Positions 7,872-19,203 of a stretch of DNA of 64,000 bases are shown here, one piece after another. This DNA is from Acidobacteriota bacterium. Its GTDB lineage: Bacteria; Acidobacteriota; Vicinamibacteria; Vicinamibacterales; JAKQTR01. The stretch is taken from assembly GCA_029562975.1 (NCBI GenBank), contig JAKQTR010000038.1, positions 124,001-188,000 of the forward strand, written 5' to 3'. Both the position numbers and the translations under genes were made by a program. Under the pieces are notes generated by a model that made no database searches, was not told where the DNA came from, and worked only from the letters and a program-made list of their open reading frames with translations. Within the stretch, counting starts at the first letter, position 1. Each line of letters opens with the position of its first letter.

Positions 7872-8533
7872 GGCGCCTCCTCGATCTTCGCCCCGCATGA
7901 CTTGCAGAACCTGGCGTCCGGATCGGCCCGCAGGCCGCAGACCGGGCAGGCTCTGTCCACCGACGCGGCTTCCGCCTGCGCGGGCACAGGCACGTCCGGC
8001 GCGCGCGGCGGTCCGAGCCGCGCGGCGAGATCGCGCTCGATGAGCGCACGGTACCCGCGGCCCTCGCCGTCCAGCTGCCGCAGGATGCCCGCCGCCCGGC
8101 TGCGCAGTCGGACCGACATCTCCTGGAAGTCCGCGTCGGAGATCTTCTTCATCGCCCGGTCGAACTCGGCGTCCTTGATGGAGCGCAGCACGAGCGACTT
8201 CTCCCGCTCGAGCGCGGCCCGCGTCCGTCCGCCGATCATCTCGACCCGCTCCCCGGCGTCCGGAGCGAGGAGCGGCACGATCGTCCGCGCCGCGGCAGCC
8301 GCAACGAACGCGGCGGTTACGACCAGCACGGCCATCGTCACCGTGTTCGCGACCGGCGTGCCGCGCGTCACCACGACGCCCGCCGCGACCGCGACGAGCG
8401 TGGCGAGGCCGAGGAGGTGCCAGGGCCTGAGGCCGCCCGGCTCGCCGACCGGCTCCGTGCGGGGCGCGGGCCGCGGCGGCGTCGGCGGCACGGCCGCGCC
8501 GCGGCGGGTCTTCTCACTCGGTGTACGCGCCAT
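7868..8533 (-). CDS. Two-TM zinc-ribbon protein of the ccm operon with CcmI-like hairpin
   Basis: A 221-residue protein: basic, Pro-rich N-terminus (1-36), two transmembrane helices (about 38-55 and 63-88), a charged helical hairpin (about 104-156), and a C-terminal zinc ribbon with C196, C199, C210 and C213 (CPVCG and CKSCG). The hairpin reads LVLRSIKDAEFDRAMKK then ISDADFQEM, which resembles the conserved cytoplasmic stretch seen in proteins annotated as CcmI in other phyla (from memory, not searched). Topology places hairpin and zinc ribbon in the cytoplasm. The gene sits directly after ccmF and overlaps the next gene by ATGA. Function unknown; a CcmI-like assembly role is an inference. 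Confidence 0.75.
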   Translation of the reverse strand: MARTPSEKTRRGAAVPPTPPRPAPRTEPVGEPGGLRPWHLLGLATLVAVAAGVVVTRGTPVANTVTMAVLVVTAAFVAAAAARTIVPLLAPDAGERVEMIGGRTRAALEREKSLVLRSIKDAEFDRAMKKISDADFQEMSVRLRSRAAGILRQLDGEGRGYRALIERDLAARLGPPRAPDVPVPAQAEAASVDRACPVCGLRADPDARFCKSCGAKIEEAP

Positions 8534-8591
8534 GGACGCACTCCCTGCCGCGCGGGCTCCCGGGGGGCCGCGCGGCGCCCGCGCCGGCCGG

Positions 8592-10571
<1,980 letters not shown>

Positions 10572-10695
10572 GTGTCACCCGCGCCCGCCGGCAGCGGCCG
10601 GGGGCGAACCCGCGCGCTGGCGCGTCGCCGGCAGGCAGGATGGATGGTGGACGGAACGTGGAACGCGGCTCACCCGGGCCCGCACCGGCCCTCCG

Positions 10696-11112
10696 TCAGG
10701 CGCCAGGCCTGGCGAGCCCCCGTTTGGCTTCGTACTTCGAGGGGCACTTCGCCATGACGCCGTTCGGGGCGACGTGGAACTCGCCGTCGCGGAGCCGGCC
10801 CTTCAAGACGACCTCGCACTCGTCTGTGAACGTGTCCGGCACGATGCCGTCGTAGGTCGCCTCGAGGACCGCTCCCCGGCTCTGAACCTTGAAGCGATAC
10901 TCGAGCGAGTCCCGCTTCCGGAGCACCGAGTCCTTGACCACGAAGCCGTGGAGCTGGAGGTCCTTCCCCTGCCAGCGACCGGGGTCGGCCAGTATCTCGT
11001 CGACATGGGCGTAGTACTCGGTGCCCTCGCTGAGGGCCGAGTACAGGAGTCCCCCGAGGGCGAGAACGAGCATCAGGACGGTGAGGCCGACCTTGAGGGC
11101 TTTGCGTTTCAT
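10696..11112 (-). CDS. ccmE: Heme chaperone CcmE, cysteine (CxxxY) variant
   Basis: A 138-residue protein with an N-terminal signal-anchor helix and an OB-fold periplasmic domain (GLLYSALSEGTEYYAHVDEI, LQLHGFVVKDSV, VLKGRLRDGEFHV, in order). In classical CcmE heme is held by His in HxxxY. Here the motif is C123-PSK-Y127, so cysteine replaces histidine. The codon is TGC in a well-conserved context, so this is not a frameshift artefact. CxxxY CcmE is known from archaea and Desulfovibrio, where it comes with loss of CcmG and CcmH. It is the first ccm gene, 59 bases after maf. Confidence 0.92.
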   Translation of the reverse strand: MKRKALKVGLTVLMLVLALGGLLYSALSEGTEYYAHVDEILADPGRWQGKDLQLHGFVVKDSVLRKRDSLEYRFKVQSRGAVLEATYDGIVPDTFTDECEVVLKGRLRDGEFHVAPNGVMAKCPSKYEAKRGLARPGA

Positions 11113-11171
11113 GGCAAGTCAAGTGGCTGACGAGAACCGCCTTTTCAGGATACCCTCGGGGGCCGGGGCGG

Positions 11172-11792
11172 TCAATCGAGTGGCCCCTCGGCTTCGCACC
11201 CGCCGCCGGCGGCCGCCTCGGGCCGCCACGCGCGCACGACGCCAGCCGCCTCGAGCAACCGCTGGACGGTTTCGAGCGGCAGACCGACGACGTTGCTGTA
11301 GGACCCTGTCACACGCGCGACGAAGCGCGAACCCAGGCCCTGGACGGCGTACGCGCCGGCCTTGTCGGCCGGTTCTCCAGTGGCGACGTACCAGTCTACT
11401 TCCGAGGCGCTCAGCTCGCGAAAGCTGACCGCCGTGGACTCCACCGCCAGCTCGGCATCCGCCCCGCAGACGACTGCCACCCCCGTCAGCACGTCGTGCG
11501 TCCGGCCCGAGAGCCGCTCGAGCATCCGCCGTGCGTCACGCCCGTCGGCTGGCTTGCCGAGCATCTCCCCGCCGAGCACGACCGTTGTGTCGGCCGCCAG
11601 GACGACCGCCTCCCCCGCCGAGGCGGCCACGGCGCGCGCCTTCAGCAACGAGACCCGGCGCACGTAGTCCGCAGCCGCCTCTCCCGGCCGCGCCGACTCG
11701 TCGACGTCGGCCGGCACGGTGTCGAACTCGTAGCCGGCGCTGCGGAGCAGCGCGATCCGCCTCGGCGAGGCCGACGCCAGGACCAGCCGCAT
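11172..11792 (-). CDS. maf: Maf-family nucleoside triphosphate pyrophosphatase
   Basis: A 206-residue Maf/YceF-family protein. It has the N-terminal LASASPRR phosphate-binding signature (residues 5-12), the middle ADTTVVL segment with its catalytic Asp, and [10 protein letters not shown] and [18 protein letters not shown] further on. Maf proteins hydrolyse dTTP/UTP or modified nucleotides. It diverges from the DUF721 gene across a 45-base gap and may be the first gene of the transcript that continues into ccmE. Confidence 0.9.
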   Translation of the reverse strand: MRLVLASASPRRIALLRSAGYEFDTVPADVDESARPGEAAADYVRRVSLLKARAVAASAGEAVVLAADTTVVLGGEMLGKPADGRDARRMLERLSGRTHDVLTGVAVVCGADAELAVESTAVSFRELSASEVDWYVATGEPADKAGAYAVQGLGSRFVARVTGSYSNVVGLPLETVQRLLEAAGVVRAWRPEAAAGGGCEAEGPLD

Positions 11793-11837
11793 CCTGGAAT
11801 GATACACTTGGCATTCCTGCACGCCCGAGCCCGACGT

Positions 11838-12185
11838 ATGGAGCCTGTCCAGTCGCTGGCCGCCGCCACCATCGCGCGCGTCGTGCGGCCAGCGCCGCTC
11901 TCCGGGGAGAAGATACTGTTTGCCTGGAGGCTGGCTGTCGGGCCCGCGCTCGCCCGGGTCACGCGCATCCGCCTGCTGCGAAGCGGCATCCTGGATGTCC
12001 GGCTGGACGACGAGCGGTTCGGCGAGGAGCTGGCGCGATCGGCGGACACCGTTCTGCGGCGAGTCCAGGAGGTGCTGGGCCGGGAGGTCGTGCGCCGCGT
12101 CGCCGTTCAGTTGCGGGCGCCGGACGAACGCCGACCCCGGCGCCGCGGAGCGTCCGGGCGCACGCGCGCGGAGGGGGGCCGATGA
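11838..12185 (+). CDS. DUF721 / DciA-like protein
   Basis: A 115-residue protein whose core ([35 protein letters not shown]) matches the DUF721 fold, a KH-like domain. The family includes DciA, the ancestral loader of the DnaB helicase, so a replication role is possible; in many genomes only the name DUF721 is safe. The tail is Arg-rich. The stop overlaps the ATG of the next gene (ATGA), so both are likely translated from one mRNA. Confidence 0.7.
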   Translation: MEPVQSLAAATIARVVRPAPLSGEKILFAWRLAVGPALARVTRIRLLRSGILDVRLDDERFGEELARSADTVLRRVQEVLGREVVRRVAVQLRAPDERRPRRRGASGRTRAEGGR

Positions 12186-13030
12186 GCGGCGAGACCGTCG
12201 GGGTCGTCGGCGCGGGGACAATGGGCAGCGGCATCGCCCAGGTCTTCGCGCAGGCGCGATTCGGCGTCGTGCTGCAGGACGTGTCGTCGGCGGCGCTCGA
12301 ACGTGGCCGGCGCGCCATCGAAAGGAGCCTCGCGAAGCTGGTCGAGAAGGGCGTGATCGACGCCGAGGCGAGCACGGCTGCGCTCGGCCGGATCGCCTTC
12401 ACCGGCGAGCTGTCCCAGCTGGCCGCCGCCGATCTCGTTGTCGAAGCGGCCGTCGAGGACCTGGCCGTCAAACGCGGCCTCTTCGGCGCGCTGGACGCTC
12501 TCGTCCGCCCCGGCGTCATTCTGGCGTCGAACACCTCCGCGCTCCCGATCGGAAGCCTCGCCTCCGCCACGACTCGCCCGGCGCTCGTGCTGGGCATGCA
12601 CTTCATGAACCCCGTGCCGCTGATGCCGCTGGTGGAGCTCGTGCGCGGGGCGCGCACATCGCCCGACGCCATGGCGACCGCCGCCGAGGTATGCCGGCGG
12701 CTGGGCAAGACGCCCGTCGAGTCGGCCGACTCGCCCGGCTTCATCGCCAACCGGCTGCTCATGCCGATGATCAACGAGGCGATCTTCGCCGCCATGGAAG
12801 GCATTGGCACGCCGGAGGCGATCGACACCGTCATGAAGCTCGGCATGAACCATCCGATGGGGCCGCTCGCGCTCGCCGACCTCATCGGCCTCGACGTGTG
12901 CCTCGCCATCATGAAAGCGCTGCACGCCGGATTCGGCGATCCGAAGTACCGGCCCTGCCCCCTGCTCGAGGAGATGGTGGCGTCAGGCCGGCTTGGGCGG
13001 AAGAGCGGGAAGGGGTTCTACGAGTATTGA
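12182..13030 (+). CDS. 3-hydroxybutyryl-CoA / 3-hydroxyacyl-CoA dehydrogenase
   Basis: A 282-residue NAD-dependent dehydrogenase that oxidises 3-hydroxyacyl-CoA in beta-oxidation or butyrate-type metabolism. The Rossmann motif [11 protein letters not shown] lies at 10-20; the catalytic segment [15 protein letters not shown] carries the active-site His, and [12 protein letters not shown] and the Lys-rich end [11 protein letters not shown] are family signatures. Length is exactly that of monofunctional Hbd/PaaH enzymes. A purine-rich GGAGGGGGG precedes the ATG. No other beta-oxidation genes adjoin it. Confidence 0.9.
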   Translation: MSGETVGVVGAGTMGSGIAQVFAQARFGVVLQDVSSAALERGRRAIERSLAKLVEKGVIDAEASTAALGRIAFTGELSQLAAADLVVEAAVEDLAVKRGLFGALDALVRPGVILASNTSALPIGSLASATTRPALVLGMHFMNPVPLMPLVELVRGARTSPDAMATAAEVCRRLGKTPVESADSPGFIANRLLMPMINEAIFAAMEGIGTPEAIDTVMKLGMNHPMGPLALADLIGLDVCLAIMKALHAGFGDPKYRPCPLLEEMVASGRLGRKSGKGFYEY

Positions 13031-13052
13031 CAACGGGAGCCGGGACCGGCGA

Positions 13053-13640
13053 TCAGAGGCCGGGCGCCGGGTGCGGTGGCGGACCGGTCGACCGCCTTTG
13101 CCACCAGAGCGCAGCAAGCGCCAGCGGCGCAAGCACCACCAGCTCGCGCGCGATGGAACGCGCATTGCCGAAGACGAACTCGTCGAGATTCCAGTAGCGC
13201 CGCGACACGTCGGCGAACAGGTCGAAACCCGAGGAGTAGTACCGGTCGGTGAACGGCCAGAGCGCCATCAGGCCGATCGGGGGCGTGCCATCGTGGCCGA
13301 GCCAGTCGAGGAAGACGTGGCTGCCCCACGCCGCCGCGCAGACGAGCGCGGCCGTGACGGCCGGGCGCCGCAGCCACAGCGCGCCGGCGGCGGCCGCCAG
13401 TCCCACAAGGGCGATGGCGCCGACGCTGTGAGTGTAGGTGCGGTGAGACGCCATCAGGATGTCGGCATCGGGTGCGGCTGCCAGCAGGGCGCAGAAGGCG
13501 ACCGGGATCGAGCCGGCGCTGGCGAGCCGCCCGGGCGCTGCGCCGGCCGGGTCTCCCGGCTGTGAGCGGGCGGCTTCGAGCGCGTGCGCGGCCCAGCCGA
13601 CGGCGAGTCCGGCCACCATATGGCCGATGGGGCTTGGCAT
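13053..13640 (-). CDS. Membrane-bound metal-dependent hydrolase (YdjM/DUF457 family)
   Basis: A 195-residue protein starting MPSPIGHMVAG, with several hydrophobic helices and conserved metal-type residues: PDADI, HRTYTHS, and HVFLDWLGHDG. This is the pattern of the YdjM/LexA-regulated inner-membrane hydrolase family, whose substrate is unknown. It converges on the dehydrogenase gene with a 22-base gap and is divergent from recA. An SOS link is only suggested by family members elsewhere; I see no clear LexA box here. Confidence 0.78.
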   Translation of the reverse strand: MPSPIGHMVAGLAVGWAAHALEAARSQPGDPAGAAPGRLASAGSIPVAFCALLAAAPDADILMASHRTYTHSVGAIALVGLAAAAGALWLRRPAVTAALVCAAAWGSHVFLDWLGHDGTPPIGLMALWPFTDRYYSSGFDLFADVSRRYWNLDEFVFGNARSIARELVVLAPLALAALWWQRRSTGPPPHPAPGL

Positions 13641-13783
13641 TACCCAACCCTAGCAGTCTCTGCCCTGCTCCGACAAGGGCGCCAGGCGCTTTCTGCCATG
13701 GCATGGAGCGAAGGGCGAAAGCGGCGCGCAGCGTAACTAGTTGAAAACAAACATATAAAGCCGCGTTGAATGCCGATTTTCGC

Positions 13784-13812
13784 TTGACGAGCTGACGGCA
13801 CGCATCTAGAAT
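13784..13812 (+). promoter_or_regulatory. Sigma-70-type promoter for recA
   Basis: TTGACG (13784-13789), a 17-base spacer, and TAGAAT (13807-13812). Five of six bases match in each hexamer at ideal spacing. Transcription would start about 28 bases before the recA ATG, which has GGAG upstream. I could not identify an SOS operator overlapping it. Confidence 0.7.
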
Positions 13813-13847
13813 GCTTCGGTGACCGGCCGGCACAGCAAGGAGCAGTC

Positions 13848-14915
<1,068 letters not shown>

Positions 14916-14945
14916 GGGCGCGCACGATCGGCGCCGGGCCTCAGC

Positions 14946-14968
14946 AGCCCGGACTTTTCATCCGGGCT
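14946..14968. terminator. Stem-loop after recA
   Basis: AGCCCGGA and TCCGGGCT form a perfect 8-bp stem with a 7-base loop (CTTTTCA), starting 30 bases after the recA stop. A second small hairpin (CTTCG, loop GCG, CGAAG) follows at once. There is no T-run, so it may be a processed end or a weak terminator. Confidence 0.45.
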
Positions 14969-15050
14969 TCGGCGCGAAGACCCGAGCAGTCGGGTCCCGT
15001 GGGCGTGCTCGTCGTGGCGTGCCGGGCTTGGCGCGCTGGCTGCGCGTGTT

Positions 15051-15078
15051 TTGCGGGCGGCGATCTGCGTGCTATAGT
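15051..15078 (+). promoter_or_regulatory. Promoter of tRNA-Phe
   Basis: TTGCGG (15051-15056), a 16-base spacer, and TATAGT (15073-15078). Start would fall near 15085, about 23 bases before the mature tRNA 5' end. Four and five of six bases match the consensus. Confidence 0.6.
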
Positions 15079-15107
15079 GGCCATCTCGCCACGCGGCTGA
15101 CCTTGGT

Positions 15108-15183
15108 GCCGAGGTAGCTCAGGTGGTAGAGCACGTGACTGAAAATCACGGTGTCGGCAGTTCAACTCTGCCCCTCGGCACCA
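15108..15183 (+). tRNA. tRNA-Phe (GAA)
   Basis: A complete cloverleaf: acceptor GCCGAGG pairs with CCTCGGC; D-arm GCTC..GAGC; anticodon stem CGTGA/TCACG with loop CTGAAAA, giving anticodon GAA (Phe); T-stem GGCAG/CTGCC with loop TTCAACT; discriminator A at 15180 and an encoded CCA end. All stems pair. It stands alone, with a promoter just upstream. Confidence 0.95.
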
Positions 15184-15452
15184 CAATTCCTTGACCATGT
15201 CGATGATTTCGGTGACCCCGGCCGCTGGGGTTGCGCTGAGGGTGCACTGATGGCACCAGCCAGGCGCCTTCGGGTCGCGGTGGGCTTGCTGGCGCGCTGG
15301 AGGCCCCCCACCTATTGAGGCTCAGAACGTCGGACAAGTTGACGTACCGTGGGTGACGGCCCGGCCGGGCCAGTCGGGTTAACGCCTTTATCCTACTGTA
15401 CCAGCATCACTTGGAGTTACGATAGACCCAACCCTCCGTCGGTCATCCATCG
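15184..15452. other. Non-coding stretch between tRNA-Phe and the PEP-CTERM gene
   Basis: No gene is visible here. The last part, up to 15522, carries the sigma-54-type promoter and hairpin listed separately. The first part has only a weak ACCCC/GGGGT inverted repeat near 15212. It could hold upstream activator sites for the sigma-54 promoter, but none can be named. Confidence 0.5.
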
Positions 15453-15466
15453 GGCATCGAATTTGC
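15453..15466 (+). promoter_or_regulatory. Sigma-54-type -24/-12 promoter of the PEP-CTERM gene
   Basis: GG at 15453-15454 and GC at 15465-15466 are separated by exactly 10 bases, in the context GGGCATC-N4-TTGCT (consensus TGGCACG-N4-TTGCA/T). Start would fall near 15477, about 46 bases before the ATG. Sigma-54 control of PEP-CTERM genes through the PrsK/PrsR system is known in exosortase-bearing bacteria, which makes the match more credible. Confidence 0.6.
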
Positions 15467-15473
15467 TATATAG

Positions 15474-15507
15474 AACGGCGACGAGCCGGAACGACCGGCT
15501 CGCCGTT
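15474..15507 (+). promoter_or_regulatory. 5'-leader hairpin abutting the ribosome binding site
   Basis: AACGGCG and AGCCGG (left arm, with a 3-base bulge ACG) pair with CCGGCT and CGCCGTT (right arm) around a 5-base loop. Thirteen base pairs in all. The structure ends one base before the GAGAGGAG ribosome binding site and begins at the predicted sigma-54 start. It may stabilise the 5' end or control ribosome access. Confidence 0.6.
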
Positions 15508-15522
15508 GAGAGGAGCATGGTA

Positions 15523-16194
15523 ATGCGCAAGACGATTGGAATCGCGATAGTCGCCCTGGCCATGGCCCTGGCGGCCGCCCCGGCTCAGGCCGACCTCATC
15601 TACTACACCGGCACGGACGCCAACAACGACGGGATCGACGACGCCTTCACGGTGAACGGCAACCCGGCTTACCTGGTTACCAAGACCGCCAACGGCTGGC
15701 CGGTGCTGCCGAATCCGAGCATTACTCTCGGCAAGTACATCTCCTGGGCGGCCGACCAGTCCAACGCGACGCAGGGCAGCCAGACGGGCCAGCTCTTCAC
15801 GTACGCCTTCTCTTTCAACTGGGCCGGACTGCCGCTGACCACGACGTTCGACTTCCGCTGGCTCTCGGACGACTACCTCAGCGACGTTCTTCTCAATGGG
15901 ACGAGTCTCGGCGTGAACAACCTCGGCCAGCCGTCGCCCTGGACCCAGTCGTACGCCGTGAACGGTGTATCCGGCACGGTCCAGAGTGGCATTAACACCA
16001 TCGAGTTTCTGATCTGGAACACCGGCGGCCAGCAGCCTCCTTACTACGGCCAGAGCGGGCCGACGGGCATGGCTGCGGATTTCACGGTGCACGGCGAAGC
16101 CACGACCGTTCCGGAGCCGGCGTCATCGATGGCGCTCCTGGCCATGGGGCTCGCGGGGCTGGCGTGCTGGCGTGCGCGGCAGCAGTCCCGGTGA
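15523..16194 (+). CDS. PEP-CTERM sorting domain protein
   Basis: A 223-residue secreted protein. It has a signal peptide (MRKTIGIAIVALAMALAAAP, cut near AQA), a beta-rich middle with no recognised family, and at the C-terminus a PEP-CTERM tripartite signal: VPEPAS (PEP at 197-199), a short hydrophobic helix, and the basic end RARQQSR. Such proteins are cut and anchored by exosortase (XrtA-type) and are tied to exopolysaccharide. No exosortase gene is in the window. ATG at 15523 was chosen over 15517 for its better distance from GAGAGGAG. A strong hairpin follows the gene. Confidence 0.88.
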   Translation: MRKTIGIAIVALAMALAAAPAQADLIYYTGTDANNDGIDDAFTVNGNPAYLVTKTANGWPVLPNPSITLGKYISWAADQSNATQGSQTGQLFTYAFSFNWAGLPLTTTFDFRWLSDDYLSDVLLNGTSLGVNNLGQPSPWTQSYAVNGVSGTVQSGINTIEFLIWNTGGQQPPYYGQSGPTGMAADFTVHGEATTVPEPASSMALLAMGLAGLACWRARQQSR

Positions 16195-16219
16195 TTCGTC
16201 GAAGCTAGGCGCCAGCGAA

Positions 16220-16245
16220 GAGGGCCACCCCGAGAGGTGGCCCTC
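16220..16245. terminator. Strong stem-loop after the PEP-CTERM gene
   Basis: GAGGGCCACC and GGTGGCCCTC pair perfectly (10 bp) around the loop CCGAGA. It lies 25 bases after the PEP-CTERM stop and before the convergent homospermidine synthase end. No T-run follows. Confidence 0.7.
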
Positions 16246-16331
16246 GCTGCGTACGGCCCGCTCAAGACCCTGCACTGCCGGGCCTCCCTCGAGCCGGCGC
16301 CGCCGGCGCGCCGCTCCTGACGCGGCGTGAA

Positions 16332-17780
16332 TCAGGGGGAGAACAAGAAGTTCCGAAGCTGCCACACGTCCTCGTGGTTAGCGCGTGCCTCGGGGTTCTC
16401 GCTGAAGTAGACGCGATGACGCTGGAGGGGGGTCCAATCCGAGCGTACGGAGACGATCCGCCCCAGGTACGGCCGCGCGAACCGCAGGATTTCCTCGTGG
16501 GGCAGGTCCTCCGGGAAGCACAGTCCGCGGTTCGGGTTGCGCTCGATCCAGAGCACGGCGGCGAGCACGCCCGCCGCCACCTGCAGCGCGGTGGCGTTGA
16601 CGTCGCGCACCCGGCGGCGGGCCTGCGCGATCGAGAGGATGCTGCCGGTCCACCACGAGTTGAACGGATGCCCCATCAGCAGCGCGCCCACCAGGTCCCG
16701 GCCCGCCGTGATCTCGCGCGTCATGATGCGCCGGCGCGGGTGGAGCTCGTAGTTGCGGCAGCGCAGCTCGTGCAGCGAAACGAGCGAATCGTTGCACGGC
16801 ATGTAGGCGTAGTGGACGGTGGGCCGGTAGACGGGCACCCCGCCCTCGCGCACGGTGAGCGCGTGTGACACGCCGAACGACTCCCCGTGCGTGACGATCA
16901 TGCCGACGATGTCCTGCCCCGGCACCCAGGAGCGCACCAGCGTGTTGAGCCCCATGCGCGGCAGGAGAATCTGGTTTCGCGGCCCCTCGTCCGGCACGAT
17001 CGCGTAGGCCGGCAACTCCCGTTCGTGCGTGCCCCAGCCCAGTTCGCTCGGGGAGATGGATTCGTCCCACATGCCCTCGATGGACCACGTGCCGACGAAC
17101 TCGTCGGGCCGCTTCGGGACCGGGGCGCGCTGCGTGTCCCATTCGCTGCAGTGAATCACCTTCACCCCAAGCGCGCGGGCGAGGCCGGCAAACGATCGGC
17201 GCTTCAGGCACGCCCGCGTCTCGCGCCTGCTCGCCGGGTCGAGGCGATCCTCGCGGAGCGCGGCAGCCGCGATGTCGAGCAGGCCCTTCTTGACGAAGTG
17301 CGAGACCAGGCCGGGATTGGCGCCGTGGTCGATCACGGCGGTGGCGCCGCCCCGCCACTGTTCGACCTGATCGAGCAGGCGCACGTACCGGGAGTACAGC
17401 GACTTCTGGTAGATGGATCGGGTCTGCAGGTCGTCTTCCGGATCCCAGGACTCCACGGACGCATTGACGTAGCGCACGTGGTGGTCGTGGGCCCATTGGA
17501 GCATCTCGAAGCAGTCGATGCTCCAGGCCATGTCGATGATGAGCCCCCCTTCGCCGATGTTGGACGACAGGATCCGGCTGAGATTGGCGGGGCCGACCCG
17601 CTCCCTGATGAACCGCAGGCCGCGTCGGATCCACGGCGCGAGCAGGCGCCGGCGGTCGGCGAGGTCGATGACCGTGATGTCGGCGGGACTCACGCCCACG
17701 CGCGAGACGAGCAAAGGCAGCAGGGCCTGCGCACAGATGCCGTACCCGGTGATCAGGATCCTGCGGCGTTCACGCTTCAT
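16332..17780 (-). CDS. hss: Homospermidine synthase
   Basis: A 482-residue protein with an N-terminal Rossmann stretch (ILITGYGICAQALLPLL) and landmarks of bacterial homospermidine synthase: HGANPGLVSHFVKKGLL, a CSEWDTQ segment, WSIEGMWDES, and GHPFNSWWTGS. The enzyme makes sym-homospermidine from putrescine and/or spermidine with NAD+ as prosthetic group. Length matches the Blastochloris/Rhodobacter type (~477 residues). It is monocistronic, converging on the PEP-CTERM gene, with a long leader. No other polyamine gene adjoins it. Confidence 0.88.
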   Translation of the reverse strand: MKRERRRILITGYGICAQALLPLLVSRVGVSPADITVIDLADRRRLLAPWIRRGLRFIRERVGPANLSRILSSNIGEGGLIIDMAWSIDCFEMLQWAHDHHVRYVNASVESWDPEDDLQTRSIYQKSLYSRYVRLLDQVEQWRGGATAVIDHGANPGLVSHFVKKGLLDIAAAALREDRLDPASRRETRACLKRRSFAGLARALGVKVIHCSEWDTQRAPVPKRPDEFVGTWSIEGMWDESISPSELGWGTHERELPAYAIVPDEGPRNQILLPRMGLNTLVRSWVPGQDIVGMIVTHGESFGVSHALTVREGGVPVYRPTVHYAYMPCNDSLVSLHELRCRNYELHPRRRIMTREITAGRDLVGALLMGHPFNSWWTGSILSIAQARRRVRDVNATALQVAAGVLAAVLWIERNPNRGLCFPEDLPHEEILRFARPYLGRIVSVRSDWTPLQRHRVYFSENPEARANHEDVWQLRNFLFSP

Positions 17781-18090
17781 CGGCGAGCACCCTCCGTCGT
17801 TGCAGCCCCGAGCGAGCCGCCCGGGTCCTCTGGCCTTCGTCGACGAGCACGGCCTGCCTGCCCCGGTGCAGCGCCCGCGAACCGCGAAAGCCCCCCGCCG
17901 GCCGCCTGCCGCGTCGATCGACGTGCTGAAGGGGGCGTCCGAATTCTAGCATCTCGCCGGGCATTCGTCCCGCGAGCGCACCGGGCCGCGGGCTCGAGCC
18001 CGCGCGATTGCCCTCGAACGCGCAGGGCGCAGCTTGATACGATGTGCGCGGCGGATCGATGCCGGCGGCGCGGCCGGACGAGGAGGACGC
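17781..18090. other. Divergent intergenic region hss / Ca2+ antiporter
   Basis: A 310-base gap without a convincing gene. On the minus strand an extended -10 (TGC then TAGAAT, 17943-17951) could drive hss, giving a leader of about 155 bases. On the plus strand only the AGGAGG ribosome binding site before 18091 is clear. No riboswitch fold was recognised. Confidence 0.45.
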
Positions 18091-19203
18091 ATGGCGCAAG
18101 CGCACGCCGGCGGCGGGCTGATGGGCGTGCTCCGGCGGCTTGCCGGGCAGAAGGTGAACCTCCTGCTGCTGGCGGCCCCGGTCAGCTGGGCCCTGTGCGC
18201 GCTCGCGCCGGCATCACCGTGGACCTTCGTGGCCGGCGCGGTCGCGATCGTCCCCCTGGCAGGCCTCATCGGCCAGGCCACCGAGGAACTCGCGAAGCGC
18301 AGCGGGCCGACGCTCGGCGGGTTCCTGAACGCCACCTTCGGAAACGCCGCCGAGCTGATCATCGCGTTTGTCGCTCTTCGCGAGGGGCACATCGAACTGG
18401 TCCAGGCGACGATTACCGGCAGCATCGTCGGCAACCTGCTGCTCGTCTTCGGCCTGGCGGAGCTGGCCGGCGGCATCGGCCGGGTGTCGCAGCGCTTCGA
18501 CCGGCGTGCGGCCGGCAACGCCACGATCATGCTCTTCCTCGCGGTGGTCGCGCTGGTGATGCCGGCGGTATTCGACCTGACCGTCTTCGGCAGCCTCGCA
18601 CCGCGCCCGCCCGCGATCTACTACCTGAGCGTCGGCACGTCCATACTGCTCATCGCCGCCTACGTGAGCAGCCTGGTGTACGCGTTCAGGACGAACCGCG
18701 CCCTGCTTCGCGCGGTCGAGCCGGCTGCAGCGCCGCACTGGACGGTGCCGCAGTCGGTGGGCGTGCTGGGCGTCGCGACCGTGCTCACCGCCGTCGGCGC
18801 TGAGGTCCTCATCCAGGGCCTCGAGCCGATGCTCGCCTCCTTCGGCTGGGGCGAGCTGTTCACCGGCGTCATCGTCGTCGCGGTGATCGGCAACGCAGCC
18901 GAGCACTTCAGCGCGGTGGTCGCGGCGCGCCGGGACCAGATGACGCTGGCGGTCGAGATCGCCGTCGGCAGCAGCGCGCAGGTGGCGCTCTTCGTCGCCC
19001 CGGTGCTCGTGCTCGCCTCGTTCGCCCTCGGCCACCCGATGACGCTGCTCTTCCATCCCCTCGAGATCGCCGCCATCGGGCTCTCCGTGCTCGCTACCGC
19101 CATCGTCGCCCTGGACGGCGAGAGCAACTGGGTCGAGGGCCTGCAGCTCCTCGCCCTCTACGCCGTGCTGGGCATGGCGTTCTACTTCCTGCCGCCGGGC
19201 TAA
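18091..19203 (+). CDS. Ca2+/H+ antiporter (Cax family)
   Basis: A 370-residue inner-membrane exchanger with 10-11 helices. The two inverted alpha-repeats of the CaCA superfamily are clear: GGFLNATFGNAAELIIA (repeat 1, ~70-90) and GNAAEHFSAVVAARRDQM followed by VGSSAQVALFVAP (repeat 2, ~270-310). The GNAAE glutamates bind the cation. It exports Ca2+ in exchange for protons. ATG at 18091 has AGGAGG eight bases upstream. Confidence 0.92.
   Translation: MAQAHAGGGLMGVLRRLAGQKVNLLLLAAPVSWALCALAPASPWTFVAGAVAIVPLAGLIGQATEELAKRSGPTLGGFLNATFGNAAELIIAFVALREGHIELVQATITGSIVGNLLLVFGLAELAGGIGRVSQRFDRRAAGNATIMLFLAVVALVMPAVFDLTVFGSLAPRPPAIYYLSVGTSILLIAAYVSSLVYAFRTNRALLRAVEPAAAPHWTVPQSVGVLGVATVLTAVGAEVLIQGLEPMLASFGWGELFTGVIVVAVIGNAAEHFSAVVAARRDQMTLAVEIAVGSSAQVALFVAPVLVLASFALGHPMTLLFHPLEIAAIGLSVLATAIVALDGESNWVEGLQLLALYAVLGMAFYFLPPG

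Noticed and set aside
15184-15348. Possible mobile-element insertion next to tRNA-Phe
   Set aside because: No integrase, direct repeat of the tRNA end or terminal repeats are visible.
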